From positions 41,347-105,346 of the IMG/VR virus record IMGVR_UViG_3300044675_005263: 64,000 nt of DNA; one strand, 5' to 3'. A program made the position numbers and the translations under genes. Shown one piece after another: positions 13,968-21,536 of the stretch. The notes under the pieces were generated by a model that saw only the letters and a list, made by a program, of their open reading frames with translations, had not been told where the DNA came from and searched no databases. Origin of the DNA: a virus. Within the stretch, counting starts at the first letter, position 1. Every line of letters begins with the position of its first letter.

Positions 13968-14892
13968 CTGGATCTGGCCCGTCTTCCTCTTTGGCTGCGG
14001 TTGTTATGTCATAGACATCCGATACCTCGGCGTCAATTATTTTTACCCCGTCGTTGGCTAAGTTGCTTGCCGTATGTGCAGCACCTGCCGCTAGCCGTTG
14101 CAAACGTTCAGCCACGATAACGTGAGCTGGCCGCTCCCCAGAAATATCAACTCCGATATCCAGCTCGGTCCCGCCTCGCACGCCAGCACGGTCAAGTAGT
14201 TCCGTTGCTGCTTTGAGCTGGACTGGTTCGGATACTGCGTTCTCCATCAGTTCCTCGAGCTTATCCACAGCGTAGCTTGCCGATTGCATAATCTTGATTC
14301 GTGCCCGTTCGACATCTGCGCCCGGCCGTCTGATGCCTTTAAGGTGGACACGACACAGACCGTCATCTTTAACACGACCTGAGCCCCACAACATACATCG
14401 GATGCCGTCTGACTTAATCTTGGTACAGCGATGAGGCATAGCCGCTGGCGCTCGCTTTGAGGATTTCGGGCCAGTCTCTTGTTCTGCTTGCCATGTTCGG
14501 GTGGCGCCGATAACCCAAGGTGGGCAAATCTTTATAGCATCGTCATCGAGGAGGAGCTCGAGGCCCGTCAGGAAATCCGAGTTATTATTTCCCGGATCTA
14601 ACAATAACGGTTTCTTCTCGGCCAAGCTCATCAGCCGCCTTTCTTTGATGGCTTCTTGTGAGCGGGCGGCAATCAACCCTGTCGGGGCGCCTGACTGGTC
14701 ATAGACCGAATCCCAGTTGAGCATCGCCTTTCGAAGGGCGGCTCGATTCTCATAAGTATCTTCTACAACTCCCTTTTCAACTTCGAGCATGCCAAGAGCC
14801 GAAAGGTCAGGGCGATAGTCGATGGGGGTATCTACAACTGGTGTTGTATCTTCCGGGCCATCTTCAGGATCGAAGGGGGAGATGTCTGTCAT
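13954..14892 (-). CDS. Phage protein with CxxC..CxxH zinc site; small-terminase-like C-terminus
   Basis: 312 aa. Residues about 156-185 contain CTKIKSDGIRCMLWGSG...CRVH, a four-ligand zinc-knuckle pattern. After this comes a helical part (LKAATELLDRAGVRGGTELD) that resembles C-terminal regions of small terminase or DNA-binding proteins of actinophages (recalled, moderate). A short-repeat copy is inserted in frame (LLDPGNNNSDF), another gives the C-terminus DAGK-stop, and GGGGTAAAAAT occurs in codons for GVKII. GC content is clearly higher than in neighbours, suggesting a different history. The separate candidate small terminase at 40340 sits beside TerL. Confidence 0.75.
   Translation of the reverse strand: MTDISPFDPEDGPEDTTPVVDTPIDYRPDLSALGMLEVEKGVVEDTYENRAALRKAMLNWDSVYDQSGAPTGLIAARSQEAIKERRLMSLAEKKPLLLDPGNNNSDFLTGLELLLDDDAIKICPPWVIGATRTWQAEQETGPKSSKRAPAAMPHRCTKIKSDGIRCMLWGSGRVKDDGLCRVHLKGIRRPGADVERARIKIMQSASYAVDKLEELMENAVSEPVQLKAATELLDRAGVRGGTELDIGVDISGERPAHVIVAERLQRLAAGAAHTASNLANDGVKIIDAEVSDVYDITTAAKEEDGPDPDAGK
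14581..14857. repeat. Two short-repeat copies inside a gene
   Basis: Cores GTTATTATTTCCCGG (14581) and GTTGTATCTTCCGGG (14843) lie inside the 312-aa gene in frame, giving DPGNNNSD and a PEDTT-type stretch near the N-terminus. Confidence 0.6.
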
Positions 14893-15011
14893 GGTTGGTT
14901 GCCTGTTAAGTCGAGGATTTGTTTGATGGCAAATTCCTCAGCGGCTTGTGCATCTGCCAAAGCTTTTGCTTGGGCTATCTCTGCTGGTGTTGGTTCTGTT
15001 GGTGTTGACAT
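14889..15011 (-). CDS. Small helical protein, 40 aa
   Basis: MSTPTEPTPAEIAQAKALAD... ends LTGNQP-TGA. Proline/threonine N-terminus and an alanine-rich helix. AGAGAGGTAAAA precedes the ATG, and its TGA overlaps the next ATG, so it is likely translationally coupled to the 312-aa gene. Function unknown. Confidence 0.65.
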   Translation of the reverse strand: MSTPTEPTPAEIAQAKALADAQAAEEFAIKQILDLTGNQP

Positions 15012-15044
15012 TTTTACCTCTCTATGATAAGGAAGCCCCTAGAG

Positions 15045-15076
15045 TTTTTACCCCTAGGGGACAACCTTTTTACCCC
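15045..15076 (-). promoter_or_regulatory. Two tandem GGGGTAAAAA motifs
   Basis: Minus-strand GGGGTAAAAA at 15045-15054 and 15067-15076, with CCCCTAGGGG between them. Neither is at a start codon here, unlike most copies, so the motif is not just a ribosome site. Confidence 0.5.
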
Positions 15077-15369
15077 TACTTCTTTTTTGCTGGGGCTTTC
15101 TTCTTTGCGGCCGCAGCTGTGGAAATCTTCTTTGTTACTTCCGCCGTCGCTGTTTCAGCGATCAGTCCGAAGGCTGGGTCACTCTTCTTTGCGTATCTGA
15201 TTACAACAGGAACTAAGGATGCCCAGAGAGCATTGGCTACAAGAAGCCATTCGCTTGAACCGAAGTTAGTTGGACTGCCTACTCCGCTTGTTTGGCTAAC
15301 AATGGTGATTGCACCAATGATTTGACCAAGCAAGTTTCTTAAGTAGGAGTCGATCATTGCTTTGTTCAT
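15076..15369 (-). CDS. Putative holin, 97 aa
   Basis: Starts MNKAMIDSYLRNLLGQIIGAITI after GGAGTAATAC. It has two hydrophobic segments (about residues 11-28 and 42-60), then KKSDPAFG and a lysine-rich tail (KKKAPAKKK). The pattern 'nALWAslvPVviRyakksDPAFG' is shared with actinophage r1t-type holins (recalled). It would form pores in the host membrane at lysis; the endolysin candidate is 7 kb away on the other strand. A general membrane protein cannot be excluded. Confidence 0.65.
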   Translation of the reverse strand: MNKAMIDSYLRNLLGQIIGAITIVSQTSGVGSPTNFGSSEWLLVANALWASLVPVVIRYAKKSDPAFGLIAETATAEVTKKISTAAAAKKKAPAKKK

Positions 15370-15603
15370 GTATTACTCCATATCGTCAAACAGGGTGCTT
15401 GACATATGAACAATAGCACGATTAGGGGTAAAAAGATTTTTGCGCCCGTTGAGAGAGATACAAGGTGTTTTACCCTTTCATAAACAACACTTGGTTTGAG
15501 CGTGTTGAACTACGCACGGATTAGGGGTCTAATTACTGTTTCATCATAGAGGTTGTTGTACAGAAAGTTGTGTAAGTTGTTATATAAAAGTGCTTCTGAA
15601 AGC
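15370..15603. other. Non-coding gap
   Basis: Carries one plus-strand GGGGTAAAAA motif (15425-15434) and TTGACATATG on the plus strand without a clear -10. I see no gene here. Confidence 0.5.
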
Positions 15604-15675
15604 GCCCTCGGCAGGAGTCGAACCTGCGGCCAATCGGGTAGAAACCGAGTGCTCTATCCTCTGAGCTACGAAGGC
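15604..15675 (-). tRNA. tRNA-Arg (anticodon TCT)
   Basis: 72-nt cloverleaf on the minus strand. Acceptor GCCTTCG/CGAGGGC (one T-G pair), D arm GCTCAGAGGATAGAGC, anticodon loop TTTCTAC (TCT), and T arm GCAGG-TTCGACT-CCTGC. CCA is not encoded. The outer pair of the anticodon stem is mismatched (C-T). It would read AGA/AGG, useful for an AT-leaning phage in a GC-richer host. Confidence 0.92.
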
Positions 15676-15812
15676 TAGTCTAAATCTTTCTTAGGGTGTT
15701 TGACTTTCCTATTATATTTCTTTTTGTTTTTGGTAGGGGTAGTTGCTGACGACCTACGCAGATCCATAAGTCGTCTAAGTTCCTCAGCTGTTTTGCTGAA
15801 CCTGAACTTCAT
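15675..15812 (-). CDS. Small basic protein, 45 aa
   Basis: MKFRFSKTAEELRRLMD... ends KKDLD-TAG at the edge of the tRNA gene. GGAGACAAG sits 5 nt before the ATG. Its 5' end overlaps the C-terminus of the upstream gene in another frame. Lysine/arginine-rich C-terminus (TKNKKKYNRKVKHPKKD) suggests nucleic-acid binding. No family recognised. Confidence 0.7.
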   Translation of the reverse strand: MKFRFSKTAEELRRLMDLRRSSATTPTKNKKKYNRKVKHPKKDLD

Positions 15813-16023
15813 CTTGTCTCCAACCAATATAAGACTTCACATACACGACACCATAAGCAATTGCAGCAATAATAAATCCATACTGCTTTGTTGTTAAAGC
15901 ATAGACAATCCAAAGACATTCATTTAGAAAAAGGATTGGCCAACCCCAGATAGTCTTTCTGCCAACTAAGAATATTCCTGATACTCCTATGAGTGCCAGC
16001 AGATAAGACCAATACTCAGTCAT
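15784..16023 (-). CDS. Three-helix membrane protein (half-PnuC/SemiSWEET-like), 79 aa
   Basis: Start MTEYWSYLLAL follows GGAGAACAAAGT. Three hydrophobic helices with the motif 'GWPILFLNECLWIVYAL' resemble one repeat unit of PnuC or SemiSWEET-type transporters. Such short single-unit membrane proteins are common in phages (recalled). Substrate unknown. It sits between two small genes with overlapping ends. Confidence 0.65.
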   Translation of the reverse strand: MTEYWSYLLALIGVSGIFLVGRKTIWGWPILFLNECLWIVYALTTKQYGFIIAAIAYGVVYVKSYIGWRQDEVQVQQNS

Positions 16024-16129
16024 ACTTTGTTCTCCAGTTCTTACCATAGGCAATATAGCAACCAACTCGATTGAACCAATCAGCTGAGTCGTGAATAAAC
16101 CAGAATGGCTTAGCTAATAACTTTCTCAT
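16016..16129 (-). CDS. Small hypothetical protein, 37 aa
   Basis: MRKLLAKPFWFIHDSADWFN... ends WRTKYD-TGA. The ATG overlaps the TGA of the upstream gene (TGATG) and its end overlaps the next start, so it fills the gap exactly. Basic and aromatic. Weak ribosome site; coupling supports translation. Confidence 0.6.
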   Translation of the reverse strand: MRKLLAKPFWFIHDSADWFNRVGCYIAYGKNWRTKYD

Positions 16130-16467
16130 CAAATGTCTTCTACTACTTCATCGAGTTCAAACTCTTGACCTTCAACATAAGGCTTGTCATTGAAACCGTT
16201 TCTATCTGTTGCTAGTTCACCGTTTATTATATCTATAGCATGGCGTAGTCCAAGGGTGTAGAGAGTCTTGTCTTCATCACCATAAAGAGATTCCCAAAGG
16301 TTGATCTTGTCATTGAGTTGTCTTTGAATATCCATCTGGGCATCATCAATCGCCACACCTAGGTGCGTTATGATTTTCATAGTTGCCTCTGTAGATATCT
16401 TACTTCCAGCCATCATAGAGTTAGTTACTTCTATAATTGGATTCGTAATATTGTCTTTAAGACTCAT
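16129..16467 (-). CDS. Hypothetical protein, 112 aa
   Basis: Starts MSLKDNITNPIIEVTNSMMA, overlapping the upstream stop (TGATG). Mainly helical with an acidic C-terminus (EFELDEVVEDI). No family recognised; part of a run of coupled genes from 17364 down to 15675. Confidence 0.7.
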   Translation of the reverse strand: MSLKDNITNPIIEVTNSMMAGSKISTEATMKIITHLGVAIDDAQMDIQRQLNDKINLWESLYGDEDKTLYTLGLRHAIDIINGELATDRNGFNDKPYVEGQEFELDEVVEDI

Positions 16468-16976
16468 CAGACTTCCTCTCTACACTTTTGGCATAAAAAT
16501 CTATCGTAGCCTTCCGAGGCTCCATCGAAAACTAACTTTCCAGTTTTGGTTAAGGGTACTGGATAAATCTGATGTTCGTCACCAGTAGCATCGCAACGGG
16601 CGCATGTTCGTTCGATCAACCACTCTGCAGTTGCTTTCTCTGGCATATTACGCAATCCACGAATAAGTGCATGTAAAGCTCCACCACCCTCAGTTCGTCT
16701 AAGGAATGTTCGAGTATCACTTACAAGTAGAACAGGTAGAGGTGCTCTGCAAGCACAACTCATTCCACCGTTAGGTTTACACAAGTAGCCGTCAGTTGGT
16801 CCTGACTTCCAAGGAATATCTTTTGGCTCAGCAGGTTTTTTGTGTTTGTTAATTGCGTGACCACAAATGCAGACTCTCCTATCTAGAGGTCCACCCTTTC
16901 GCTGTCTGTCATCAAACTCATCTACCTCATTAGGGTCAATACCCATCTGGGCTAGAAAATCATTGGGGCTACTCAT
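16467..16976 (-). CDS. Cysteine-rich zinc-binding protein, 169 aa
   Basis: Two separate cysteine/histidine clusters: C36, C38, H40, H45 with C66, C74, C76 (CICGHAINKH ... CACR), and C125, C128 with C162, C165 (CARC ... CQKC). The second is a typical zinc ribbon split by a beta hairpin. Probably a two-domain zinc protein that binds nucleic acid or protein. Overlaps its neighbours by 1-4 nt. Confidence 0.7.
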   Translation of the reverse strand: MSSPNDFLAQMGIDPNEVDEFDDRQRKGGPLDRRVCICGHAINKHKKPAEPKDIPWKSGPTDGYLCKPNGGMSCACRAPLPVLLVSDTRTFLRRTEGGGALHALIRGLRNMPEKATAEWLIERTCARCDATGDEHQIYPVPLTKTGKLVFDGASEGYDRFLCQKCREEV

Positions 16977-17194
16977 AGATCGTCTCCCTCAGTTCTCAGT
17001 TGGTGGATGATTGAGGAAAACTTTTCTTCAGTCTCCATTTTCTCATGCATGTGCATTAAGAACTCTTCCATCAACTTCATTTTCTTTCGTCGCTCCATAG
17101 CTCTAAATAAAAGCAAAGTTAGGTAGGTTGTCATAGAACAAACCCCACCCATAACAGATCCCAATACAATTAAGTCCATCTGTGTCAATGTCAT
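16973..17194 (-). CDS. Single-span membrane protein with coiled coil, 73 aa
   Basis: N-terminal hydrophobic segment (about residues 7-30), then a positively charged stretch (RAMERRKKMK) and an acidic helix. Could be a spanin- or holin-accessory-type protein, given the coiled-coil partner gene just upstream; this is inference. ATGA overlap upstream. Confidence 0.65.
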   Translation of the reverse strand: MTLTQMDLIVLGSVMGGVCSMTTYLTLLLFRAMERRKKMKLMEEFLMHMHEKMETEEKFSSIIHQLRTEGDDL

Positions 17195-17364
17195 TCCGAC
17201 TCCTCAACTAGTTCTAGAAAGGTTTTAAAAACTCCAACCAACTCTTTGACATCATCTCTGAGCTTCTTACTTTCAGCCGTTAAATCTTTTATATCCTTTT
17301 GCATTCGCTTAATCTCTAACTCAACTCGAGTCAGTCGCTTTGCAATCTCTTCGTCTTTCGTCAT
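17191..17364 (-). CDS. Coiled-coil protein, 57 aa
   Basis: MTKDEEIAKRLTRVELEIKR... is a continuous heptad-type helix, ending EESE-TGA. GAGGAAGTA precedes the ATG. Its TGA overlaps the ATG of the membrane-anchored coiled-coil gene, so the two may pair with each other. Confidence 0.7.
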   Translation of the reverse strand: MTKDEEIAKRLTRVELEIKRMQKDIKDLTAESKKLRDDVKELVGVFKTFLELVEESE

Positions 17365-17752
17365 TACTTCCTCACTTTCATCCTAGAGCCTATAGCACCT
17401 GATAGTCCATAGTCAATACTAAAATCAACTAAAACCATCCTTTAACTACTTTACTATACACTATATACTATACAAGGTATACCCTACTATCTTTTGTGGG
17501 ACCCTCATGTGTACGCACATAGCGTAAGACTATTTATAGTACAGTATACATAGGATAGTGTATACTAACCATAGTAATACTATTGAAGACAATTTAGTTT
17601 GACTTATTTTTTTAGAATAGTATCTTTTGAAATACAGACTTTCCTGCACTTTTAGGGATCCCCTTTTTATCATAGAAAAAACAGCTTTTTAGACCCTACT
17701 CAGGTTTATAGTAAGGTATACTCTTAAACTGTATAGTACATAGTAATATCTG
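17365..17752. other. AT-rich intergenic region with repeated GTATAC words
   Basis: 388 nt without a gene. Holds four GTATAC palindromes (about 17475, 17545, 17560 and 17712), several TAGTATA/ACTATAC words and a small dyad ATGTG-TACG-CACAT. It lies upstream of the leftward run beginning at 17364. Likely a promoter/operator region; similar words occur at 45.44-45.48 kb. Confidence 0.5.
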
Positions 17753-18412
17753 TCAAACTTGGTAAACAGTCTCCTTATGGTGGAGAACCCTGACCAAGGG
17801 GTCAACCCAAATCTTATAGCCAGCTTTCTTGGCATTATTGCAGAAAGAATAGTCCTCCCCAACATTGGTGTCAAAAGTCATGTCGTCCCAGCGAACCCTA
17901 TCGATCAAGAACCAAGGTCGCTTCATGTTCTCTAGAACCTCAGCCTTCATAGCCACAAAGCCAAATCCTACCCCACCCACCTCAACTGGCTCATCATCTA
18001 GCATAAAGTCAGTCTTATTGACCTTCATAGGTCTTCCTAGAAAGTCAGGCTTATTCACAGCCACAGTCCCATTAGGATGGGTCTGATAGAGCCCTGAAAT
18101 AATATCTAGGGGTGACTCAAGCAGCTTCAGGAAATCACCCACCTCCCACTCAATGTCTGAATCAATCCAGAAGATCTTTCCACAGGTGAATGCCCCGGAA
18201 CCAATAACTCGAGTTTCCCAGTTATGCGAGTAGGTATCCGTTGCGGTTAGTTCTCTGGCACTAGGGACAAAGGATGAATACTTATTGAGCCAAATATAGG
18301 AGATTCCCTCACTATCTAATCTGGCACAGGTTTTTACTAACGCCCTGACATATTCAGCTTTCATTGAATGTCCGGGGGTTGCTATTGCTACATCATAATG
18401 TTGCACACTCAT
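17753..18412 (-). CDS. Glycosyltransferase family 2-like (GT-A fold)
   Basis: 219 aa. DSD at residues 84-86 (FWIDSDIEW) is the metal/nucleotide-sugar DxD-type motif. GEDYSFCNNAKKAGYKIWVD near residue 190 is the acceptor-side motif of GT2-like enzymes. Such phage enzymes glycosylate DNA bases, proteins or host surface sugars. The start MSVQHYDVAIATPG has no ribosome site but has TAGACT 7 nt upstream, fitting a leaderless mRNA. It is divergent from the gene at 18450. Confidence 0.8.
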   Translation of the reverse strand: MSVQHYDVAIATPGHSMKAEYVRALVKTCARLDSEGISYIWLNKYSSFVPSARELTATDTYSHNWETRVIGSGAFTCGKIFWIDSDIEWEVGDFLKLLESPLDIISGLYQTHPNGTVAVNKPDFLGRPMKVNKTDFMLDDEPVEVGGVGFGFVAMKAEVLENMKRPWFLIDRVRWDDMTFDTNVGEDYSFCNNAKKAGYKIWVDPLVRVLHHKETVYQV

Positions 18413-18449
18413 AGAGCATAGTCTATAGCAAGATAGTAAAATAGTCGAT
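18413..18449. promoter_or_regulatory. Back-to-back leaderless promoters at the strand switch
   Basis: Minus: TAGACT-ATGCTCT-ATG. Plus: TAAAAT-AGTCGAT-ATG. Both have a 7-nt gap from the -10 hexamer to the start codon and no Shine-Dalgarno, within a 37-nt gap that separates the leftward and rightward gene blocks. Confidence 0.6.
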
Positions 18450-18647
18450 ATGGTCAATAGTCATCTTGTAGAGTGCAGTTGGGACGACTGTCCTTCCCAC
18501 AGCACCTTTGACCCATCAGATGCAATTGTTTTAACTTGGCCTAGAGCCCTTCAAAAGGTAAGATATTTTCATTCAACAGAATGCTTATCAGGGTATGCAA
18601 AAACCTTTCCTAATAACTTCGTAACGAGTGGGGAACTAGATGTCTAG
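18450..18647 (+). CDS. Small zinc-finger-like protein, 65 aa
   Basis: MVNSHLVECSWDDCPSHSTF with C9, C14 and later H41, C45 (FHSTECLSGY), a pattern seen in small zinc proteins of actinobacteria. Leaderless start (TAAAAT 7 nt upstream). First gene of the rightward block; overlaps the next gene by 8 nt. Confidence 0.65.
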   Translation: MVNSHLVECSWDDCPSHSTFDPSDAIVLTWPRALQKVRYFHSTECLSGYAKTFPNNFVTSGELDV

Positions 18648-18819
18648 AATTGATGACGCATTCGATGCCATAGAAGAACTTGGTTACTCGGTCTCATACA
18701 TCTCCTGTGGCGAATGCGATGGAGATGACCTTCTAGTTGAGCTTCACAGTTGCCATCTTAAAGAGGTAAACGTATTGTTCGACAGAGATGGATTGCATCC
18801 CACCACTGATCTAATTTAG
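18640..18819 (+). CDS. Small hypothetical protein, 59 aa
   Basis: MSRIDDAFDAIEELGYSVSY... ends TTDLI-TAG. GGGGAACTAG precedes the ATG. The alpha-beta pattern with 'ISCGECDGDDLLVELHSCHL' contains three cysteines. It overlaps the stop of the upstream gene. Function unknown. Confidence 0.65.
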   Translation: MSRIDDAFDAIEELGYSVSYISCGECDGDDLLVELHSCHLKEVNVLFDRDGLHPTTDLI

Positions 18820-18827
18820 GAGAGACT

Positions 18828-19052
18828 ATGTCTGATGTTGCTGTTTACTGGAGTAATTACGAACAACATAAAACAGAAATTGAATCAACTATCCGTCATA
18901 AGATTTATATTGCCATACAAGATGCAATTGAAGAAAGCAAATCTAAAGCACTTCCTGAACAATTTATTGCAGGGTTACAGTGTGCACAGGCGCTCACTTT
19001 AGATATGACATCTCATACTGTGGACAAGACCCAGCAACAAGAGCTTTTCTAG
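18828..19052 (+). CDS. Hypothetical helical protein, 74 aa
   Basis: MSDVAVYWSNYEQHKTEIES, preceded by TAGGAGAGACT. Almost entirely alpha-helical with a glutamine-rich end (TQQQELF). It lies 79 nt upstream of the ribonucleotide reductase gene. No family recognised. Confidence 0.7.
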   Translation: MSDVAVYWSNYEQHKTEIESTIRHKIYIAIQDAIEESKSKALPEQFIAGLQCAQALTLDMTSHTVDKTQQQELF

Positions 19053-19131
19053 ACAAGATAGACTTAATCCCCTAGGGTAATCCAGTAGTTTTCTTTACCT
19101 TTATTTGTAACCCCTTTTATCGAATTGGAGC

Positions 19132-21186
19132 ATGTCAATGTCATTTGTTTTCTCTTTTAAGTTATCCGAAGATTTCTTAGCAACCTATAAGGATAAGAAG
19201 GCTCCTTTCGGATATAGAGATGCAGGTGGCAACTCAGTAGGTGAGATTACTTTCCTTCGCACATACTCTCGTAAAAAAGAAGATGGAACCAAGGAGACTT
19301 GGCTTGAAGTTTGCGAGCGAGTAATCAATGGCATGTACTCAATTCAAAAAGATCACTGCAAAACTAATCGTCTTCCTTGGTCTGACACTCGTGCAGCAGC
19401 TTCAGCTAAAGAAGCATTTGACCGTTTATTTAACTTGAAGTGGACACCACCGGGACGTGGGCTTTGGGTTATGGGAACTCCACTTGTTAATGAGCAAAAG
19501 AACTCTGCAGCACTACAAAACTGTGCTTTTGTTTCAACACGAGAGATGACAAAGAATGATCCAGCAAAACCATTTGCATTCCTTATGGAAGCATCAATGC
19601 TTGGCGTTGGTGTTGGCTTTGATGATTTAGGTGCTGATAAAGATTTCACTATCTATAAGCCAAACCCAGAAGTTGTTACAACAGTAGTCATTGAAGACTC
19701 CAGAGAAGGTTGGGTTACTTCAACTTCACAACTTATTAATTCATATTTGAAATCAGATCAAGTAACTCTTGCATTTGATTACTCACTTGTTCGTCCAGCT
19801 GGTGCACCAATTAAAATCTTTGGTGGAACTGCTGCAGGTCCAGATCCACTTATTAAACTCCACAACTACATTAGAAGGTTATTTGATGGCCGTGAAAATG
19901 AAAAAGTCACTCGTACTGATATCGCCGATATTGGTAATCTCATTGGCGTGTGCGTTGTTTCTGGCAATGTTCGTCGCTCTGCTGAACTCCTTATCGGAAG
20001 ATTAGGCGATGAAACATTCTTAAACCTTAAGAATCCAGAAGTATTTCCAGATCGCAACTCATACGATCCAGAGAATCCCGGCTGGGCTTGGATGTCTAAC
20101 AATTCAATCTCTGCAGAGGTTGGACAAGACCTATCAGGAATTGTTGAAGGCATTGCACTTAACGGAGAACCCGGCGTTGTTTGGCTTGACCTATCACGCA
20201 AGTATGGTCGCTTAGCAGATCCAATTAACAATAAGGATCATCGCATTATGGGCTACAACCCTTGCGCTGAACAATCACTTGAGTCATATGAAATGTGTAC
20301 TCTTGTTGAAACTTATTTAAATCGTCACGATGACTTGGAAGATTTTAAGCGCACATTAAAATTTGCTTATCTTTACGCAAAGACTGTCACTCTTCTACCA
20401 ACACATTGGGAAGAGACCAATGCGATCATGCAAAGAAATCGCAGAATTGGCACGTCAATATCTGGAGTTGCTAACTTTGCAGATCGTATTGGATTACCAA
20501 TCCTTAAGGACTGGATGGATAAAGGGTACAGCGTAGTTAAGAGTTATGACGTGACTTACTCAGAATGGCTAGGTATTCGTGAGTCAATCAAGACTACAAC
20601 CGTTAAGCCATCAGGCACAGTCTCAATCTTAGCTGGAGAGTCTCCAGGAGTTCACTGGACTCCGGGCGGAAAATACTTCAATCGTGCTATTCGCTTTGCT
20701 AACTCAGATCCAATGCTTCCACTCTTTAAGATGGCTAACTACAGAGTTGAACCAGCATCAGAGTCACCTGACACAACTTCAGTTGTATTCTTCCCAATCG
20801 AATCAATGGCAGAGCGTGCAGAGAAAGATGTAACTATCTTCGAGAAGATGCACTTAGCTGCAGCAGCTCAATACTACTGGTCTGATAACTCGGTGTCAGT
20901 AACAGTTTCATTTGACCCAGAAACAGAAAAGCAACATGTTGGAACTGTATTACATATGTTTGATGGCCAGCTAAAGACTGTTTCATTTTTACCATCTGGA
21001 AACTTTACATATCCCCAAATGCCTTACACGCAAATAACTCAGGAAGAATATAATGAAGAAGGAGTTAATAAACTCTTCCCAATTGATTTTTCAGGAGTTT
21101 ATGCAGGTATGGGAGCCGATGCTATCGGTGAGGCTTATTGCACAACCGACGCTTGTGAGGTTAAACTAATCGCAAATAATCAGTAA
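19132..21186 (+). CDS. nrdJ: Class II (adenosylcobalamin) ribonucleoside-triphosphate reductase
   Basis: 684 aa. Reduces ribonucleoside triphosphates to dNTPs using a cobalamin-generated thiyl radical. NPCAEQ (N376, C378, E380) with a second cysteine at C389 matches the active-site C408/C419 spacing of the monomeric Lactobacillus enzyme; the partner cysteine is C131 (LQNCAF). The phosphate/loop motif KPSGTVSILAGESPGVH is present, and the C-terminal CTTDAC is the shuttle pair reduced by thioredoxin. Phage also encodes thioredoxin (29686). A second ATG 6 nt downstream has better spacing to GGAGC and may be the real start. Gene symbol reflects class only. Confidence 0.93.
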   Translation: MSMSFVFSFKLSEDFLATYKDKKAPFGYRDAGGNSVGEITFLRTYSRKKEDGTKETWLEVCERVINGMYSIQKDHCKTNRLPWSDTRAAASAKEAFDRLFNLKWTPPGRGLWVMGTPLVNEQKNSAALQNCAFVSTREMTKNDPAKPFAFLMEASMLGVGVGFDDLGADKDFTIYKPNPEVVTTVVIEDSREGWVTSTSQLINSYLKSDQVTLAFDYSLVRPAGAPIKIFGGTAAGPDPLIKLHNYIRRLFDGRENEKVTRTDIADIGNLIGVCVVSGNVRRSAELLIGRLGDETFLNLKNPEVFPDRNSYDPENPGWAWMSNNSISAEVGQDLSGIVEGIALNGEPGVVWLDLSRKYGRLADPINNKDHRIMGYNPCAEQSLESYEMCTLVETYLNRHDDLEDFKRTLKFAYLYAKTVTLLPTHWEETNAIMQRNRRIGTSISGVANFADRIGLPILKDWMDKGYSVVKSYDVTYSEWLGIRESIKTTTVKPSGTVSILAGESPGVHWTPGGKYFNRAIRFANSDPMLPLFKMANYRVEPASESPDTTSVVFFPIESMAERAEKDVTIFEKMHLAAAAQYYWSDNSVSVTVSFDPETEKQHVGTVLHMFDGQLKTVSFLPSGNFTYPQMPYTQITQEEYNEEGVNKLFPIDFSGVYAGMGADAIGEAYCTTDACEVKLIANNQ

Positions 21187-21221
21187 AGGTTATTTGTTCA
21201 ACCAAAACTTAATAGGAGATT

Positions 21222-21536
21222 ATGTATTTTAAAAACACACCATCATGTCTAGGACTAGATATAAATTTGTTTTTTGTTGAAGATGATTCAGGTAATGCTA
21301 ATTACACGAATCTAAATCACATCAAGCGAATGTGTAAAAATTGTCCAGCATTGATGGAGTGTTTTGAATACTCAAGAGACAACCTAGTCCATGGGATATG
21401 GGCTGGAACTACTTTCAACGAAAGAGATACTTACAGACGTAAGAACGAAATAGTTGGTATACCTGTTGTACCGATCTCTTTAGTTAGAGATCACATAGAC
21501 GCTTTAGAGAGAGAAGACAATGACTGTAGTAAGTAA
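21222..21536 (+). CDS. WhiB-family (Wbl) iron-sulfur regulator 1
   Basis: 104 aa. Four cysteines C9, C38, C41, C47 in the Wbl pattern C-X28-C-X2-C-X5-C bind a 4Fe-4S cluster; GIWAGTT is the G(V/I)WGG-type turn. Wbl proteins bind the host sigma factor and occur only in actinobacteria and their phages (e.g. WhiBTM4, which blocks host WhiB2). AATAGGAGATT precedes the ATG. Overlaps a second wbl gene by 17 nt. Confidence 0.92.
   Translation: MYFKNTPSCLGLDINLFFVEDDSGNANYTNLNHIKRMCKNCPALMECFEYSRDNLVHGIWAGTTFNERDTYRRKNEIVGIPVVPISLVRDHIDALEREDNDCSK

Noticed and set aside
19053-19131. Possible B12 riboswitch before the class II RNR
   Set aside because: Only 79 nt upstream and no recognisable B12 box or long structured leader.
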